In this document: positions 23,494 through 30,814 of the stretch, in pieces
How positions within the stretch are numbered: the first letter of the stretch is position 1
Layout: the number at the start of each line of letters is the position of its first letter
Assembly: GCA_018826405.1 (NCBI GenBank)
Contig: JAHJZL010000048.1
Coordinates: forward strand, 1 to 33,545
DNA length: 33,545 bases
Direction: 5' to 3'
Source: Patescibacteria group bacterium
GTDB taxonomy: Bacteria > Patescibacteriota > Minisyncoccia > Phycocordibacterales > Phycocordibacteraceae
The notes under the pieces: model-generated
Databases searched by the model: none
What the model was told of the DNA's origin: nothing
The model's input: the letters and a program-made list of their open reading frames with translations, nothing else
Program-made: the position numbers and the translations under genes

Positions 23494-24108
23494 ATGAAAT
23501 TCATCCTTGCCCGCAAAGGCCGCATGACTCAAGTCTTTAACGAGGCTGGAGAAGTATTTGCAGGTACAGTTGTAACTGCAGGTCCTGTTGTTGTTACGCA
23601 GGTAAAGGATGAAAAAGGCGCAGACGGCTATTCAGCCGTACAGGTAGCGTTTGGAGAGCAGAAGGTTCAGCGCCTTGGGAAGGCTGTACTCGGACACACT
23701 AAGGGTGTGGGGTACAAGGTTCTCAAGGAATTCCGCACAAATGCTGGAGATCTTGCTGTTGGTTCACAGATAACTGCAGACACCTTCGCAGAAGGAGATG
23801 TGGTTGTTGTAACATCAACATCTAAGGGACACGGCTTTGCGGGTGTGGTTAAGCGCCATGGTTTCCATGGAGGTCGCCGCTCACACGGACAGAAGCACTC
23901 AGAGCGCGAGCCTGGATCTATTGGAGGAGGAGGTCGTGCTGGAGGTCGCGTTGCTAAAGGCATGCGCATGGGTGGCCGCATGGGTAACGACCGCGTTACT
24001 ATTAAGAATCTTAAGGTTCTTAAGGTTGATGCCGCTACTGGCCAGATGATCATCTCAGGTGCTATTCCTGGCGCTCCAGGAGCACTCGTTGAGATAACCT
24101 CAATGTAA
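23494..24108 (+). CDS. rplC: Ribosomal protein uL3
   Basis: This 204-residue early-assembly protein reaches toward the peptidyl transferase centre. It begins MKFILARKGRMTQVF, as the family does; a GTG at 23431 is rejected because it lies in the hairpin leader. The long loop with HGFHGGRRSHGQKH, PGSIGGGGRAGGRV and RMGNDRVTIKNL is canonical. It heads a four-gene unit L3-L4-L23-L2. Confidence 0.97.
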   Translation: MKFILARKGRMTQVFNEAGEVFAGTVVTAGPVVVTQVKDEKGADGYSAVQVAFGEQKVQRLGKAVLGHTKGVGYKVLKEFRTNAGDLAVGSQITADTFAEGDVVVVTSTSKGHGFAGVVKRHGFHGGRRSHGQKHSEREPGSIGGGGRAGGRVAKGMRMGGRMGNDRVTIKNLKVLKVDAATGQMIISGAIPGAPGALVEITSM

Positions 24109-24118
24109 TTTACGTACT

Positions 24119-24859
24119 ATGGCTACTCCCGCAAAGAAAACCGTCGCCAAGAAGGCACCAGCTAAGAAGACTGCAGCAGCAGTATCTATGGAGGCAACTA
24201 TTTGGAACGCAAAAGGAACAAAGGCTGGAACGGTTCAGCTTCCTGAAGAACTCTTCGGACTCTCTTGGAACTCAGACCTCGTACACCAGGTTGTTGTTGG
24301 TATGCAGGCAAACGCTCGCGCAACAACTGCACACACTAAGTTCCGTGGAGAAGTATCAGGAGGAGGAAAGAAGCCTTGGAAGCAGAAAGGAACTGGACGT
24401 GCGCGTCACGGATCTAACCGCTCTCCAATTTGGAAGGGAGGAGGTGTTACTCACGGTCCACGTGCTGAGAAAGATTACTCAGTTAAGATCAACCGCAAAA
24501 TGCGTGTTGCAGCACTCGCAACCGTGCTTTCTCGCAAGCATCGTGATGGGCAGGTTATCTTCGTTGATAGCTTTGGCATCACTACTCCCTCAACAAAGGA
24601 AGCAAAGGCAATGCTCGTAGCTATTGCAAACGGAGCAGGGGTAGCAGAGCTCGCAACAAAGCGAAAGAATGCAGCGGTCGTCGCATTCGCGAAGAAGGAC
24701 ACAACGAGCGAGAAGTCTTTCCGCAACATTGGCAGCCTAACCCTAGAGGAGGTTCGCAATCTAAATCCGGTGGATTTGGTAAACAAGAAGTATCTTGTTA
24801 TTGAGAACCCAACTGATGCACTTCCTGTGCTTTCAGCGCGCCTCGCTAAGAAGGGCTAA
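24119..24859 (+). CDS. rplD: Ribosomal protein uL4 with basic N-terminal extension
   Basis: This 246-residue protein lines the exit tunnel. The core has ATTAHTKFRGEVSGGGKKPW, KGTGRARHGSNRSP and a C-terminal segment NLLD-like (LNPVDLVNKKYLVIENPTD). The first ~22 residues (MATPAKKTVAKKAPAKKT...) are a Lys/Ala/Pro tail absent from most bacterial uL4, which is near 200 residues. In many bacteria uL4 represses the S10 operon through its leader; the rplC leader upstream could serve that purpose, but this is unproven. Confidence 0.96.
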   Translation: MATPAKKTVAKKAPAKKTAAAVSMEATIWNAKGTKAGTVQLPEELFGLSWNSDLVHQVVVGMQANARATTAHTKFRGEVSGGGKKPWKQKGTGRARHGSNRSPIWKGGGVTHGPRAEKDYSVKINRKMRVAALATVLSRKHRDGQVIFVDSFGITTPSTKEAKAMLVAIANGAGVAELATKRKNAAVVAFAKKDTTSEKSFRNIGSLTLEEVRNLNPVDLVNKKYLVIENPTDALPVLSARLAKKG

Positions 24860-24869
24860 TACAGTATTT

Positions 24870-25247
24870 ATGGCACTCTTTTCATCTGACAAAAAGGAAA
24901 CTAAGGCAAAGAAGACGAAGTCTCAAACTCGTCTCTGGGGTCGCGGCATGCTTGCCGTTGACGACTCTCGTCTTGCAAACGTCCTTAAGCGCCCTTGGTT
25001 CTCTGAGAAGGCACTTATTGGTACTGAGTCTGGCGTATACGCATTTGAAGTTCCTCAGGCAGCCACAAAGGAAGATGTTGCGCAGGCAATTATCAAGTTC
25101 TATGGCGTTACACCAATGAAGGTGCGCATGGTTAATCTTCCTGCAAAGAAGGTATCGCTCCGCACGCGTCGAGGTGTCGGAACTCGCGCACGTCGCCATA
25201 AGGCATACGTCTATCTTAAGAAGGGTGAGAGCATCACCTTCGCATAA
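24870..25247 (+). CDS. rplW: Ribosomal protein uL23
   Basis: This 125-residue protein sits at the tunnel exit and docks trigger factor and SRP. It has a basic N-terminal extension (SSDKKETKAKKTKSQTR), then the family core with VLKRPWFSEKAL, YAFEVPQAATKEDVAQAI and FYGVTPMKVRMVNLPAK. The ATG at 24870 follows TATTT and is ten bases after rplD. An in-frame ATG at 24795 lies inside rplD and is rejected. Confidence 0.95.
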   Translation: MALFSSDKKETKAKKTKSQTRLWGRGMLAVDDSRLANVLKRPWFSEKALIGTESGVYAFEVPQAATKEDVAQAIIKFYGVTPMKVRMVNLPAKKVSLRTRRGVGTRARRHKAYVYLKKGESITFA

Positions 25248-25258
25248 CTTAGAGTCCT

Positions 25259-26101
25259 ATGAAGTCTTTTAAACCAACATCAGCAAGTCGCCGCAGCATG
25301 ACCGTTGTCACGTACCGTGGCGTGCTTTCTGGTGACAAACCACACAAGCCACTTCTTTCATACAAGAAGCGCCAAGGCGGACGCAACAATGCAGGACGCA
25401 TCACGACTCGCCATCAGGGAGGAGGACACAAGCGCATGCTTCGCGATGTTGATTTCAAGTACAACAAGTTCGACATCCCTGCTCGCATTGAGACTATTGA
25501 GTACGATCCATACCGCACAGCATTTATTGCACGCACCGTATTCGCAGATGGAGAGCGCCGCTACGTAACCGTCCCTAAGGACATGAAGGTAGGCGACACA
25601 TTCATCGTGTCTGAGAAGGCTCCAATCAAGACTGGAAACCGTCTTCCTCTTGGAAAGATTCCTTCAGGAACATTCATCTACAACGTAGAGCTTCGTCCTG
25701 GTGCAGGAGCGCGTATCGCTCGTTCAGCTGGAAACTACGCTGAGATTGTTGCGCACGATGCTGGCTACGCACAGATCAAGATGCCTTCAAGCGAAGTTCG
25801 CAAGGTTATCGAGTCTGCATGGGCATCAGTTGGAGCTGTTGGAAACGAAGAGCAGCGCCTTCAGAACTATGGAAAGGCTGGAAAGAGTCGTTGGAAGGGT
25901 ATCCGCCCTACTGTTCGCGGAAATGCGATGAACCCAGTTGATCACCCACACGGAGGAGGTGAAGGAAAGCAGGGACGTGGTCTTCGCCGCGCGAAGAGTA
26001 AGTGGGGTAAGCCAACAGGCAAGGGACAGAAGACCCGTACTCCAAAGAAGTACTCAAACAAGTTTATTGTTTCTCGCCGCAAGGTTGGAAAGAAGCGATA
26101 A
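25259..26101 (+). CDS. rplB: Ribosomal protein uL2
   Basis: This 280-residue protein is needed for subunit joining and peptidyl transfer. Canonical motifs are KRQGGRNNAGRITTRHQGGG, RIETIEYDPYRTAFIA, and the C-terminal MNPVDHPHGGGEGKQGRG containing the conserved histidine. Normally rpsS follows at once. Here a terminator follows, then four unrelated genes over about 2.4 kb before rpsS. Confidence 0.98.
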   Translation: MKSFKPTSASRRSMTVVTYRGVLSGDKPHKPLLSYKKRQGGRNNAGRITTRHQGGGHKRMLRDVDFKYNKFDIPARIETIEYDPYRTAFIARTVFADGERRYVTVPKDMKVGDTFIVSEKAPIKTGNRLPLGKIPSGTFIYNVELRPGAGARIARSAGNYAEIVAHDAGYAQIKMPSSEVRKVIESAWASVGAVGNEEQRLQNYGKAGKSRWKGIRPTVRGNAMNPVDHPHGGGEGKQGRGLRRAKSKWGKPTGKGQKTRTPKKYSNKFIVSRRKVGKKR

Positions 26102-26108
26102 GAGTAAA

Positions 26109-26134
26109 GAAAGCCCCGCCAGTGCGGGGCTTTC
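26109..26134 (+). terminator. Intrinsic terminator after rplB
   Basis: GAAAGCCCCGC pairs with GCGGGGCTTTC, a perfect 11-bp stem with loop CAGT, then TTTTTA. It ends the L3-L2 transcript. Confidence 0.92.
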
Positions 26135-26187
26135 TTTTTATAGGTCAGTTTGTATAGTGAACTGAGATGAACACAGAGGAACAAACC

Positions 26188-27051
26188 ATGACCATAAACA
26201 GCCATTCCCTTAAGGAACATGGCGTTATGAACGCTGTGTATCCTGCGCAAATTCGCAGTGGTGTACTGGAAATTCAGCGCGCCTGCGAAGCCTTTTACTC
26301 GCTCCCGCTTGAGGTTAAGCGCCTGCTTCCGTATCAGCAGTTTGATGCTGAGTCGGGAGCTGGGTACGAGTACAAGGACAACAAAAACCAGCCCGGTATC
26401 TCTCCTTCAACTCGGGATTTCAAGGAAAACCTCCACCTTAAGATGAAATATCTGGGGTGGTTGCGGGAGAAAGCAGGAGCGAGTAACGAGCCTGTTATCG
26501 TCGAGCTCGTTGAAGCGTACGCGAGTTTCATGGGACATCTTGCCCCATGGGTTAGCGAGATCGCTACGGCTATTGAGGAGCAGCACGGAATTCCGGGGCT
26601 TGCCCGTGATGTGCTCGCGAACCAAGATCTGTGGGTCCTGCGCTCGCTCCACTACTTTGGAGACCGTAACGCAGACGCAGAGCTCGCGAAGCCGCACACT
26701 GACAAGTGCTGCTTCACGCCGCACTTGTACGAGAACGACTCCGGGCTTGAGCGTCTCACGTATGAAAATGCGTGGGTGCCCATGCCAGTTGGGGAAGGCG
26801 AGACTGCCATCATCCCCGGCATGCAGTTGCAGAACATCTCGGACAACGAGCTGCGCGCAACGTGGCATCGAGTTAAGGCGAACGAGCACACTGCAGTAGC
26901 CGGCCGCTTTTCAATGGTCTGCTTCGTAACTGCGGCGAACCGTCCCTTTATCGATTCAGCTCGGGCTGGAAGGATGCAGGATCTTGGTGTCGGCAGTACG
27001 TACCGTCTGCCGCTTGAAGAAGTGAGAAAACTCTTCAAGACCTCTGAATAG
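26188..27051 (+). CDS. Isopenicillin-N-synthase-like 2-oxoglutarate/Fe(II) oxygenase
   Basis: This 287-residue protein has the double-stranded beta-helix iron site: His170 and Asp172 in KPHTDKCCF, His227 in ATWHRV, and Arg240-x-Ser242 (GRFSM) for 2-oxoglutarate or substrate carboxylate. A helical N-terminal region resembles the DIOX_N part of isopenicillin N synthase relatives. The substrate is unknown. The ATG at 26188 with AGAGGA seven bases ahead is preferred over an in-frame ATG at 26167, which would be nearly leaderless behind TATAGT (26153-26158). Such oxygenases are unexpected in a reduced genome and inside the S10 operon, suggesting acquisition. Confidence 0.85.
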   Translation: MTINSHSLKEHGVMNAVYPAQIRSGVLEIQRACEAFYSLPLEVKRLLPYQQFDAESGAGYEYKDNKNQPGISPSTRDFKENLHLKMKYLGWLREKAGASNEPVIVELVEAYASFMGHLAPWVSEIATAIEEQHGIPGLARDVLANQDLWVLRSLHYFGDRNADAELAKPHTDKCCFTPHLYENDSGLERLTYENAWVPMPVGEGETAIIPGMQLQNISDNELRATWHRVKANEHTAVAGRFSMVCFVTAANRPFIDSARAGRMQDLGVGSTYRLPLEEVRKLFKTSE

Positions 27052-27055
27052 TTTC

Positions 27056-27081
27056 AAAGACCCGCACATCGGCGGGTTTTT
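27056..27081 (+). terminator. Terminator after the oxygenase gene
   Basis: AAAGACCCGC pairs with GCGGGTTTTT (one G-U pair), loop ACATCG, followed by T. The A-rich left arm may also serve the convergent minus gene. Confidence 0.87.
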
Positions 27082-27084
27082 TCT

Positions 27085-27903
27085 TTAAGGAAGATAGGTA
27101 GGAAGCACTATGTCTTCAAGCTCTGCAAAGGGAATCGCAACGCTCTGGGGGCCAAGGGCATACGGGCCAACTTGGTATGGGGGGAAGAGGAGAACAAGAG
27201 TATCTCCTTCAATAACAAAGGTCTCAAAGTTGCTTGCCTTTGGCTCTGTGCCTTGCTGCAAGTAAGAAGAATCAATGCCGGTTCCAAATTTCTCTTGAAG
27301 ATTAAAACGGACAATCTCTGAAATACGCTTAAGGTATTCAGTACGAGGACTAAACAGATCCTTCAATTTAAGCTCTGTGCCTGTCTCAGCGTCAAAGACG
27401 AAGGTTCTGTAGAAAGAGTTCGGATGTGCCCCAAAGGTGTCCATGTAGAGCGTATACACGTATGAGACGGTGTGTGGGCCGAGTACTTCGTTGTACTCAA
27501 TAGCAAGCGCTTGTTTGCGGCCGTCATCGTAGCCAAGGATCTGAATGTCCTCCTTGGTGAGGCTTGCGAAGTTCCCGTCACGCTTAAAGCTCTGAATAGT
27601 TTCTTCAATAAAGTCCCGCATGCTTTCTATGGCCTTTGTGTCTGCCTGTATGCCTGCTGACACTGCGAGAGGGGTCTCAGAAGGGTATGCAGCTTCAATG
27701 TCGTAGTATTGCGCGTGCTCCCGTATTGTTTGGGGTTCGGCAGGTGGGATAACTACAGTTTCCTCAGGAGCGGACGCATAGGGCTCTGGTGCTTGGTGTG
27801 TGGCCATATACCAAAGAGACAGACCAAGAACTATAAGTATGAGCGCACCTGCGCCGAGCAGCTCTAGTTTCTGAATACGAGTGAGGGTGTGTAGGTTCCA
27901 CAT
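27085..27903 (-). CDS. Membrane-anchored extracytoplasmic protein, DUF3298/RsiV-like
   Basis: This 272-residue protein has a short cytoplasmic start, one helix (about 14-34, LELLGAGALILIVLGLSLWY), a Pro/Glu-rich linker and a large extracellular domain. The domain has the order seen in DUF3298/PdaC-like proteins: an N-terminal region with DIEAAYP, a middle strand pair around YVYTLYMDTFGAHPNSFYRTFVFDAETG (as separate strands), then LKDLFSP and a C-terminal FPPYQVGPYALGPQSVAIPF. That YxVGPYAxGP pattern is characteristic. Relatives bind lysozyme or act on peptidoglycan. The ATG at 27903 (TATATG, no SD) is chosen over 27924. Confidence 0.82.
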   Translation of the reverse strand: MWNLHTLTRIQKLELLGAGALILIVLGLSLWYMATHQAPEPYASAPEETVVIPPAEPQTIREHAQYYDIEAAYPSETPLAVSAGIQADTKAIESMRDFIEETIQSFKRDGNFASLTKEDIQILGYDDGRKQALAIEYNEVLGPHTVSYVYTLYMDTFGAHPNSFYRTFVFDAETGTELKLKDLFSPRTEYLKRISEIVRFNLQEKFGTGIDSSYLQQGTEPKASNFETFVIEGDTLVLLFPPYQVGPYALGPQSVAIPFAELEDIVLPTYLP

Positions 27904-27924
27904 ATAGAGAGAAGTATAGCGCAT

Positions 27925-27962
27925 AAAGGGAAAGGGCCGCTCGCAGGTTGCGGGCAGCCCTT
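27925..27962 (-). terminator. Terminator of the 48-residue minus-strand gene
   Basis: On the minus strand GGGCTGC pairs with GCGGCCC (one G-U pair), enclosing CGCA ACC TGCG as an inner stem, followed by TTTCCCTTT. Two stacked stems give a long hairpin. Confidence 0.78.
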
Positions 27963-27978
27963 GGAAGGATCTGTTGTT

Positions 27979-28125
27979 CTACAGGTAGATTTCCGGATCG
28001 TATCCGTCATCAGAGTGCCATCGCATGATGGAATCGATGCCGTCGTCCGAAATGTCTTCTTCGGGACTGGATTCTCCAGGTCCCTCAGTGTCAGCGGCAG
28101 GGAAGCCGCCCAAGTAGTTGGCCAT
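27979..28125 (-). CDS. Uncharacterised acidic 48-residue protein with strong SD
   Basis: The family is not recognised. The ATG at 28125 follows AGGAGGAGG on the minus strand with about six bases between. The product has thirteen Asp/Glu and almost no basic residue: MANYLGGFPAADTEG, then an SPEEDISDD region and a C-terminal DGYDPEIYL. It has no signal or membrane segment and is probably disordered. Its own terminator follows. A longer frame on this strand (27864-28142) is out of register with this SD. High acidity recalls nucleic-acid mimics, but that is only a thought. Confidence 0.65.
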   Translation of the reverse strand: MANYLGGFPAADTEGPGESSPEEDISDDGIDSIMRWHSDDGYDPEIYL

Positions 28126-28163
28126 GTATTCCTCCTCCTCAACTACTTTTTCACCCTACCATG

Positions 28164-28187
28164 AAAAAAGCCATGCGCGAGCATGGC
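28164..28187 (-). terminator. Terminator of the 60-residue minus-strand gene
   Basis: On the minus strand GCCATGC pairs with GCATGGC, loop TCGC, followed by TTTTTT. It separates the two acidic mini-genes. Confidence 0.9.
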
Positions 28188-28197
28188 CTTGCGGTAT

Positions 28198-28380
28198 TCA
28201 GGCGAAAGAGCCTACCAGTCGTCTCACGGCCGCGTGCGGGCTTTTAAAAGGCCCTCCGAACGGCTTGAGTGCTTCAGCGCCGAATTCTTCGGTCACCTCA
28301 GCGAGTGCAGCACCCACATCAGCATGCGGTACTGGCTCCTTAGATTCTCCAGGAGCCTCTTTGGGGGTGCTTGTGGTCAC
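28198..28380 (-). CDS. Uncharacterised 60-residue protein with SD
   Basis: The family is not recognised. The GTG at 28380 follows GGGAGG on the minus strand with about six bases between. The first third is Pro/Glu/Ser-rich (STPKEAPGESKEPVPHAD), the middle helical (GAALAEVTEEFGAEAL) and the end basic (AVRRLVGSFA). There is no signal peptide or transmembrane helix. It has a perfect terminator and faces away from rpsS in the rplB/rpsS gap, next to the acidic 48-residue gene with the same layout. Confidence 0.65.
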   Translation of the reverse strand: MTTSTPKEAPGESKEPVPHADVGAALAEVTEEFGAEALKPFGGPFKSPHAAVRRLVGSFA

Positions 28381-28430
28381 GTATACCTCCCTCTATGAGC
28401 ACTTAGGCACCCTAGCATAGAGCCAATTGT

Positions 28431-28459
28431 TTGACACTTCCGCTTGTTTCATATAGATT
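28431..28459 (+). promoter_or_regulatory. rpsS operon promoter
   Basis: TTGACA (28431-28436) and TAGATT (28454-28459) are separated by exactly 17 bases; the identical pair precedes rpsN. Start is expected near 28466. Confidence 0.8.
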
Positions 28460-28465
28460 CTATCT

Positions 28466-28497
28466 ATCCCGCCTGGCGGGCTTTCCATTGTCTATCT
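28466..28497 (+). promoter_or_regulatory. rpsS leader: 5'-terminal hairpin
   Basis: CCCGC (28468-28472) pairs with GCGGG (28476-28480) around a three-base loop, starting within about two bases of the predicted +1. A pyrimidine-rich spacer (CTTTCCATTGTCTATCT) leads to the SD-less ATG at 28498. Confidence 0.65.
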
Positions 28498-28845
28498 ATG
28501 TCCCGATCCCTTAAAAAAGGCCCATACATTGACCAGAAGCTTATGAAAAAGCTCCTGGACAAAAAGCCGTCAGCGACCGGTACTATTAAGACATGGGCCC
28601 GAAATAGCCAGATTGCTCCTGAGTTTGTTGGATTCACCTTTGGTGTACACAACGGCAAGCAGCACGTAGACGTACTCGTATCTGAGGATATGGTCGGACA
28701 TCGTCTTGGCGAGTTTTCTCCAACGAAGAAATTCGTTCGTCACGGAGGAAAGATGCAGAAGCAACTTGAAGAGAAGAAGAAGGTTGCAGAAATTGCAGCT
28801 GCTAAAGCTGCTAAGGCCGCTCCTTCTCCAGCTAAAAAGAAATAG
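28498..28845 (+). CDS. rpsS: Ribosomal protein uS19 with Lys/Ala C-terminal extension
   Basis: It begins MSRSLKKGPYIDQKLMKKL and has the family motifs IKTWARNSQIAPEFVGFTF, VHNGKQHVDV and MVGHRLGEFSPT. The ATG at 28498 is chosen because the upstream in-frame ATG at 28444 overlaps the promoter. At 115 residues it is longer than the usual ~92, owing to a C-terminal tail KKVAEIAAAKAAKAAPSPAKKK-like in composition. It restarts the S10 operon behind four unrelated genes and is followed two bases later by rplV. Confidence 0.97.
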   Translation: MSRSLKKGPYIDQKLMKKLLDKKPSATGTIKTWARNSQIAPEFVGFTFGVHNGKQHVDVLVSEDMVGHRLGEFSPTKKFVRHGGKMQKQLEEKKKVAEIAAAKAAKAAPSPAKKK

Positions 28846-28847
28846 CT

Positions 28848-29243
28848 ATGGCATCTACAGGAACACACAAACAGCCTGCGCAGACGCGTAAGGACGAAGA
28901 CAAGAAGGCTATTCGTGCTTCTCTTTCTACATACAACCAGTCACCTCGTAAGGTGCGCCTCGTTACTGACCTCGTTAAGGGAAAGAAAGTAAATGAGGCA
29001 GTTACAGCACTCGCATTCCTTCCAAAGCGCGCCGCGCTTCCAATAAAGAAGCTTATTGAGTCTGCTGCAGCAACTGCTAAAGGACGTGGAGAGGATATAG
29101 ATACCCTCCGCATTGCAGATGTCCGCGTAGACAGTGCTGGTATGTTCACTCGCTTCATGCCTCGCGCTATGGGTCGTGCAGCTCCTATCCGCAAGCGTCG
29201 TAGCCGCATCACGCTTCGTTTGACTTCAGACACCACTAAATAA
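28848..29243 (+). CDS. rplV: Ribosomal protein uL22
   Basis: This 131-residue protein lines the exit tunnel. The core NQSPRKVRLVTDLVKGK, KRAALPIKKLIESAAATA and RAMGRAAPIRKRRSRITL (the tunnel hairpin) are canonical. The first 18 residues (ASTGTHKQPAQTRKDEDK) are extra. It starts two bases after rpsS and ends one base before rpsC, so it is surely co-transcribed. Confidence 0.97.
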   Translation: MASTGTHKQPAQTRKDEDKKAIRASLSTYNQSPRKVRLVTDLVKGKKVNEAVTALAFLPKRAALPIKKLIESAAATAKGRGEDIDTLRIADVRVDSAGMFTRFMPRAMGRAAPIRKRRSRITLRLTSDTTK

Positions 29244-29244
29244 C

Positions 29245-29940
29245 ATGACACACACCGTTCATCCGTACGCACACCGCCTAGGCATCATCCGTGATTGGAA
29301 GAGCCGCTGGTTCGCTACAGACAAGCAGTCATTCCGCGAGAACATCGCTGTAGATGAGGCTATTCGCGCATACTTCAAGAAGCGTGGACGCACCATGTAC
29401 ATCGCTGATATTGAGATCGAGCGCACTGCTGCTGAGATCCGCATCCTTTTGCATACAGCTCGCCCTGGTGTTGTTATCGGACGCAGTGGAGAAAACGCTA
29501 CAAAGCTTCGTAACGACCTTACGAAACTCGTTAACTCAAAGGCAACGGGCACAAAGCGTGCAGTGAAGCTCGATATCATTGAGGTTCGCCAGCCTGAGAC
29601 GTCTGCTGCAGTAGTAGGACTTATGGTTGCTGAAGGACTTGAGAAGCGCATGCCATTCCGCCGCGTGCTTAAGCAGACTGTTGAGAAAGTTATGGCAGTT
29701 CGCGAAGTAATCGGAGTACGCATCGTAGTATCTGGACGCCTCGGAGGTGCTGACATGTCTCGCACAGAGCAAATCAAGCGCGGACGTATTCCACTTCAGA
29801 CTTTCCGTGCAAACATTGATTACGCACACCAGGAAGCACTCCTTCCGTACGGCGTGATTGGTATCAAGGTGTGGATCTACCTTGGCGAGACCTTCGCTGA
29901 CCAGGCTGCTAACGGCCGCTCAGCAGCTCCTAAACACTAA
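29245..29940 (+). CDS. rpsC: Ribosomal protein uS3
   Basis: This 231-residue protein lies at the mRNA entry of the small subunit. It opens with HPYAHRLGIIRDWKSRWFA, has the KH-domain GxxG within VVIGRSGENATKLRNDL, and the C-terminal MSRTEQIKRGRIPLQTFRA and YGVIGIKVWIYLGE. Length fits. It starts one base after rplV and is followed four bases later by rplP. Confidence 0.98.
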   Translation: MTHTVHPYAHRLGIIRDWKSRWFATDKQSFRENIAVDEAIRAYFKKRGRTMYIADIEIERTAAEIRILLHTARPGVVIGRSGENATKLRNDLTKLVNSKATGTKRAVKLDIIEVRQPETSAAVVGLMVAEGLEKRMPFRRVLKQTVEKVMAVREVIGVRIVVSGRLGGADMSRTEQIKRGRIPLQTFRANIDYAHQEALLPYGVIGIKVWIYLGETFADQAANGRSAAPKH

Positions 29941-29944
29941 TCGT

Positions 29945-30364
29945 ATGTTGTTCCCTAAGAAAGTTAAGCACCGCAAGTGGCAGACAGCTCGCAAGAGTCC
30001 TGAGAAGCTCGCACGTCCTGATACTCGTGGTATCACCGTTGCGTTTGGTTCATACGGTCTTCGTGCAACAACGCCTTCACGTGTTACTTCAAATCAAATT
30101 GAGGCAGCTCGTAAAGTACTCACTCGCGTAACTGGAAAGGGAGGCAAGCTCTGGATTCGCATCTTCCCTGATCGTCCTATAACGAACAAGCCAGCTGAGG
30201 TGGGCATGGGTAAGGGAAAGGGAGATCCAAAGCACTTTGTGTTTGAGGTTCGTCCTGGACGCATTCTCTTTGAGCTTGATGGTGTTGATGATGCTAAGGC
30301 TCGTGACGCCCTTCGCCGTGCAGGAGCGAAACTCCCTCTTAAGACAACAGTAATTACCCGATAA
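29945..30364 (+). CDS. rplP: Ribosomal protein uL16
   Basis: The ATG at 29945 is chosen because the protein then begins MLFPKKVKHRKWQ, the family start; an in-frame ATG at 29858 lies within rpsC. This 139-residue protein organises tRNA positioning near the A site. Motifs GITVAFGSYGLRA, KGGKLWIRIFPDRPITNKPAEVGMGKGKG (in separate blocks) and PGRILFELDGV are canonical. It abuts rpmC by one base. Confidence 0.97.
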   Translation: MLFPKKVKHRKWQTARKSPEKLARPDTRGITVAFGSYGLRATTPSRVTSNQIEAARKVLTRVTGKGGKLWIRIFPDRPITNKPAEVGMGKGKGDPKHFVFEVRPGRILFELDGVDDAKARDALRRAGAKLPLKTTVITR

Positions 30365-30365
30365 T

Positions 30366-30560
30366 ATGGCTAAGAAACTTTCATTCAAGGACAAGAAGCC
30401 AGAGGAGATTCAGAAACTCCTCACTGAAAAGCGCGAGGAGCTTCGCTCACTTCGTTTTGCAGCTGCTGGCGCTCGTCCAAAAGATGCATCCGCTGCCGCT
30501 AAGGTCCGCAAGGATATCGCTCGTCTTCTAACTGAGGAGACCGCGCAGAAGAACGCATAA
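30366..30560 (+). CDS. rpmC: Ribosomal protein uL29
   Basis: This 64-residue protein at the tunnel exit forms two helices: KKPEEIQKLLTEKREELRSL and a second KVRKDIARLLTEE. It carries the family LRF motif and sits in the standard place between uL16 and uS17. The start AATATGGC has no SD. Confidence 0.93.
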   Translation: MAKKLSFKDKKPEEIQKLLTEKREELRSLRFAAAGARPKDASAAAKVRKDIARLLTEETAQKNA

Positions 30561-30564
30561 CCCT

Positions 30565-30807
30565 ATGGAACACACACCCGCAAAACCACAGTCATTCAAA
30601 GGAACCGTTGTTAAAACGGCAATGAAAGATACGGCTACCGTTGCTGTTTCTCGCTACGTGAAGCATCCTAAGTACAAGAAGTACCAGACACGCACGAAGA
30701 AGTTCCTTGTGCATGACGAGGGAAACACTGTTGAGGTTGGGGACGAGGTAACTATTGTTGCTTGCGCGCCTATCTCAAAACTTAAGTCGTTCAAGATAGC
30801 TAAGTAA
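30565..30807 (+). CDS. rpsQ: Ribosomal protein uS17
   Basis: This 80-residue OB-fold protein has FKGTVVKTAMKDTATVAV, YVKHPKYKKYQTRTKKF, HDE and VGDEVTIVACAPISKLKSFKI, matching the family. Its place between rpmC and rplN is standard. Confidence 0.96.
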   Translation: MEHTPAKPQSFKGTVVKTAMKDTATVAVSRYVKHPKYKKYQTRTKKFLVHDEGNTVEVGDEVTIVACAPISKLKSFKIAK

Positions 30808-30814
30808 ATTATTT

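Noticed and set aside
27864..28142. Longer minus-strand open frame of 92 codons
   Set aside because: It is out of register with the AGGAGGAGG motif and the 48-residue gene, runs through that gene's terminator, and has an Arg/Thr/Pro-rich composition typical of a shadow frame.
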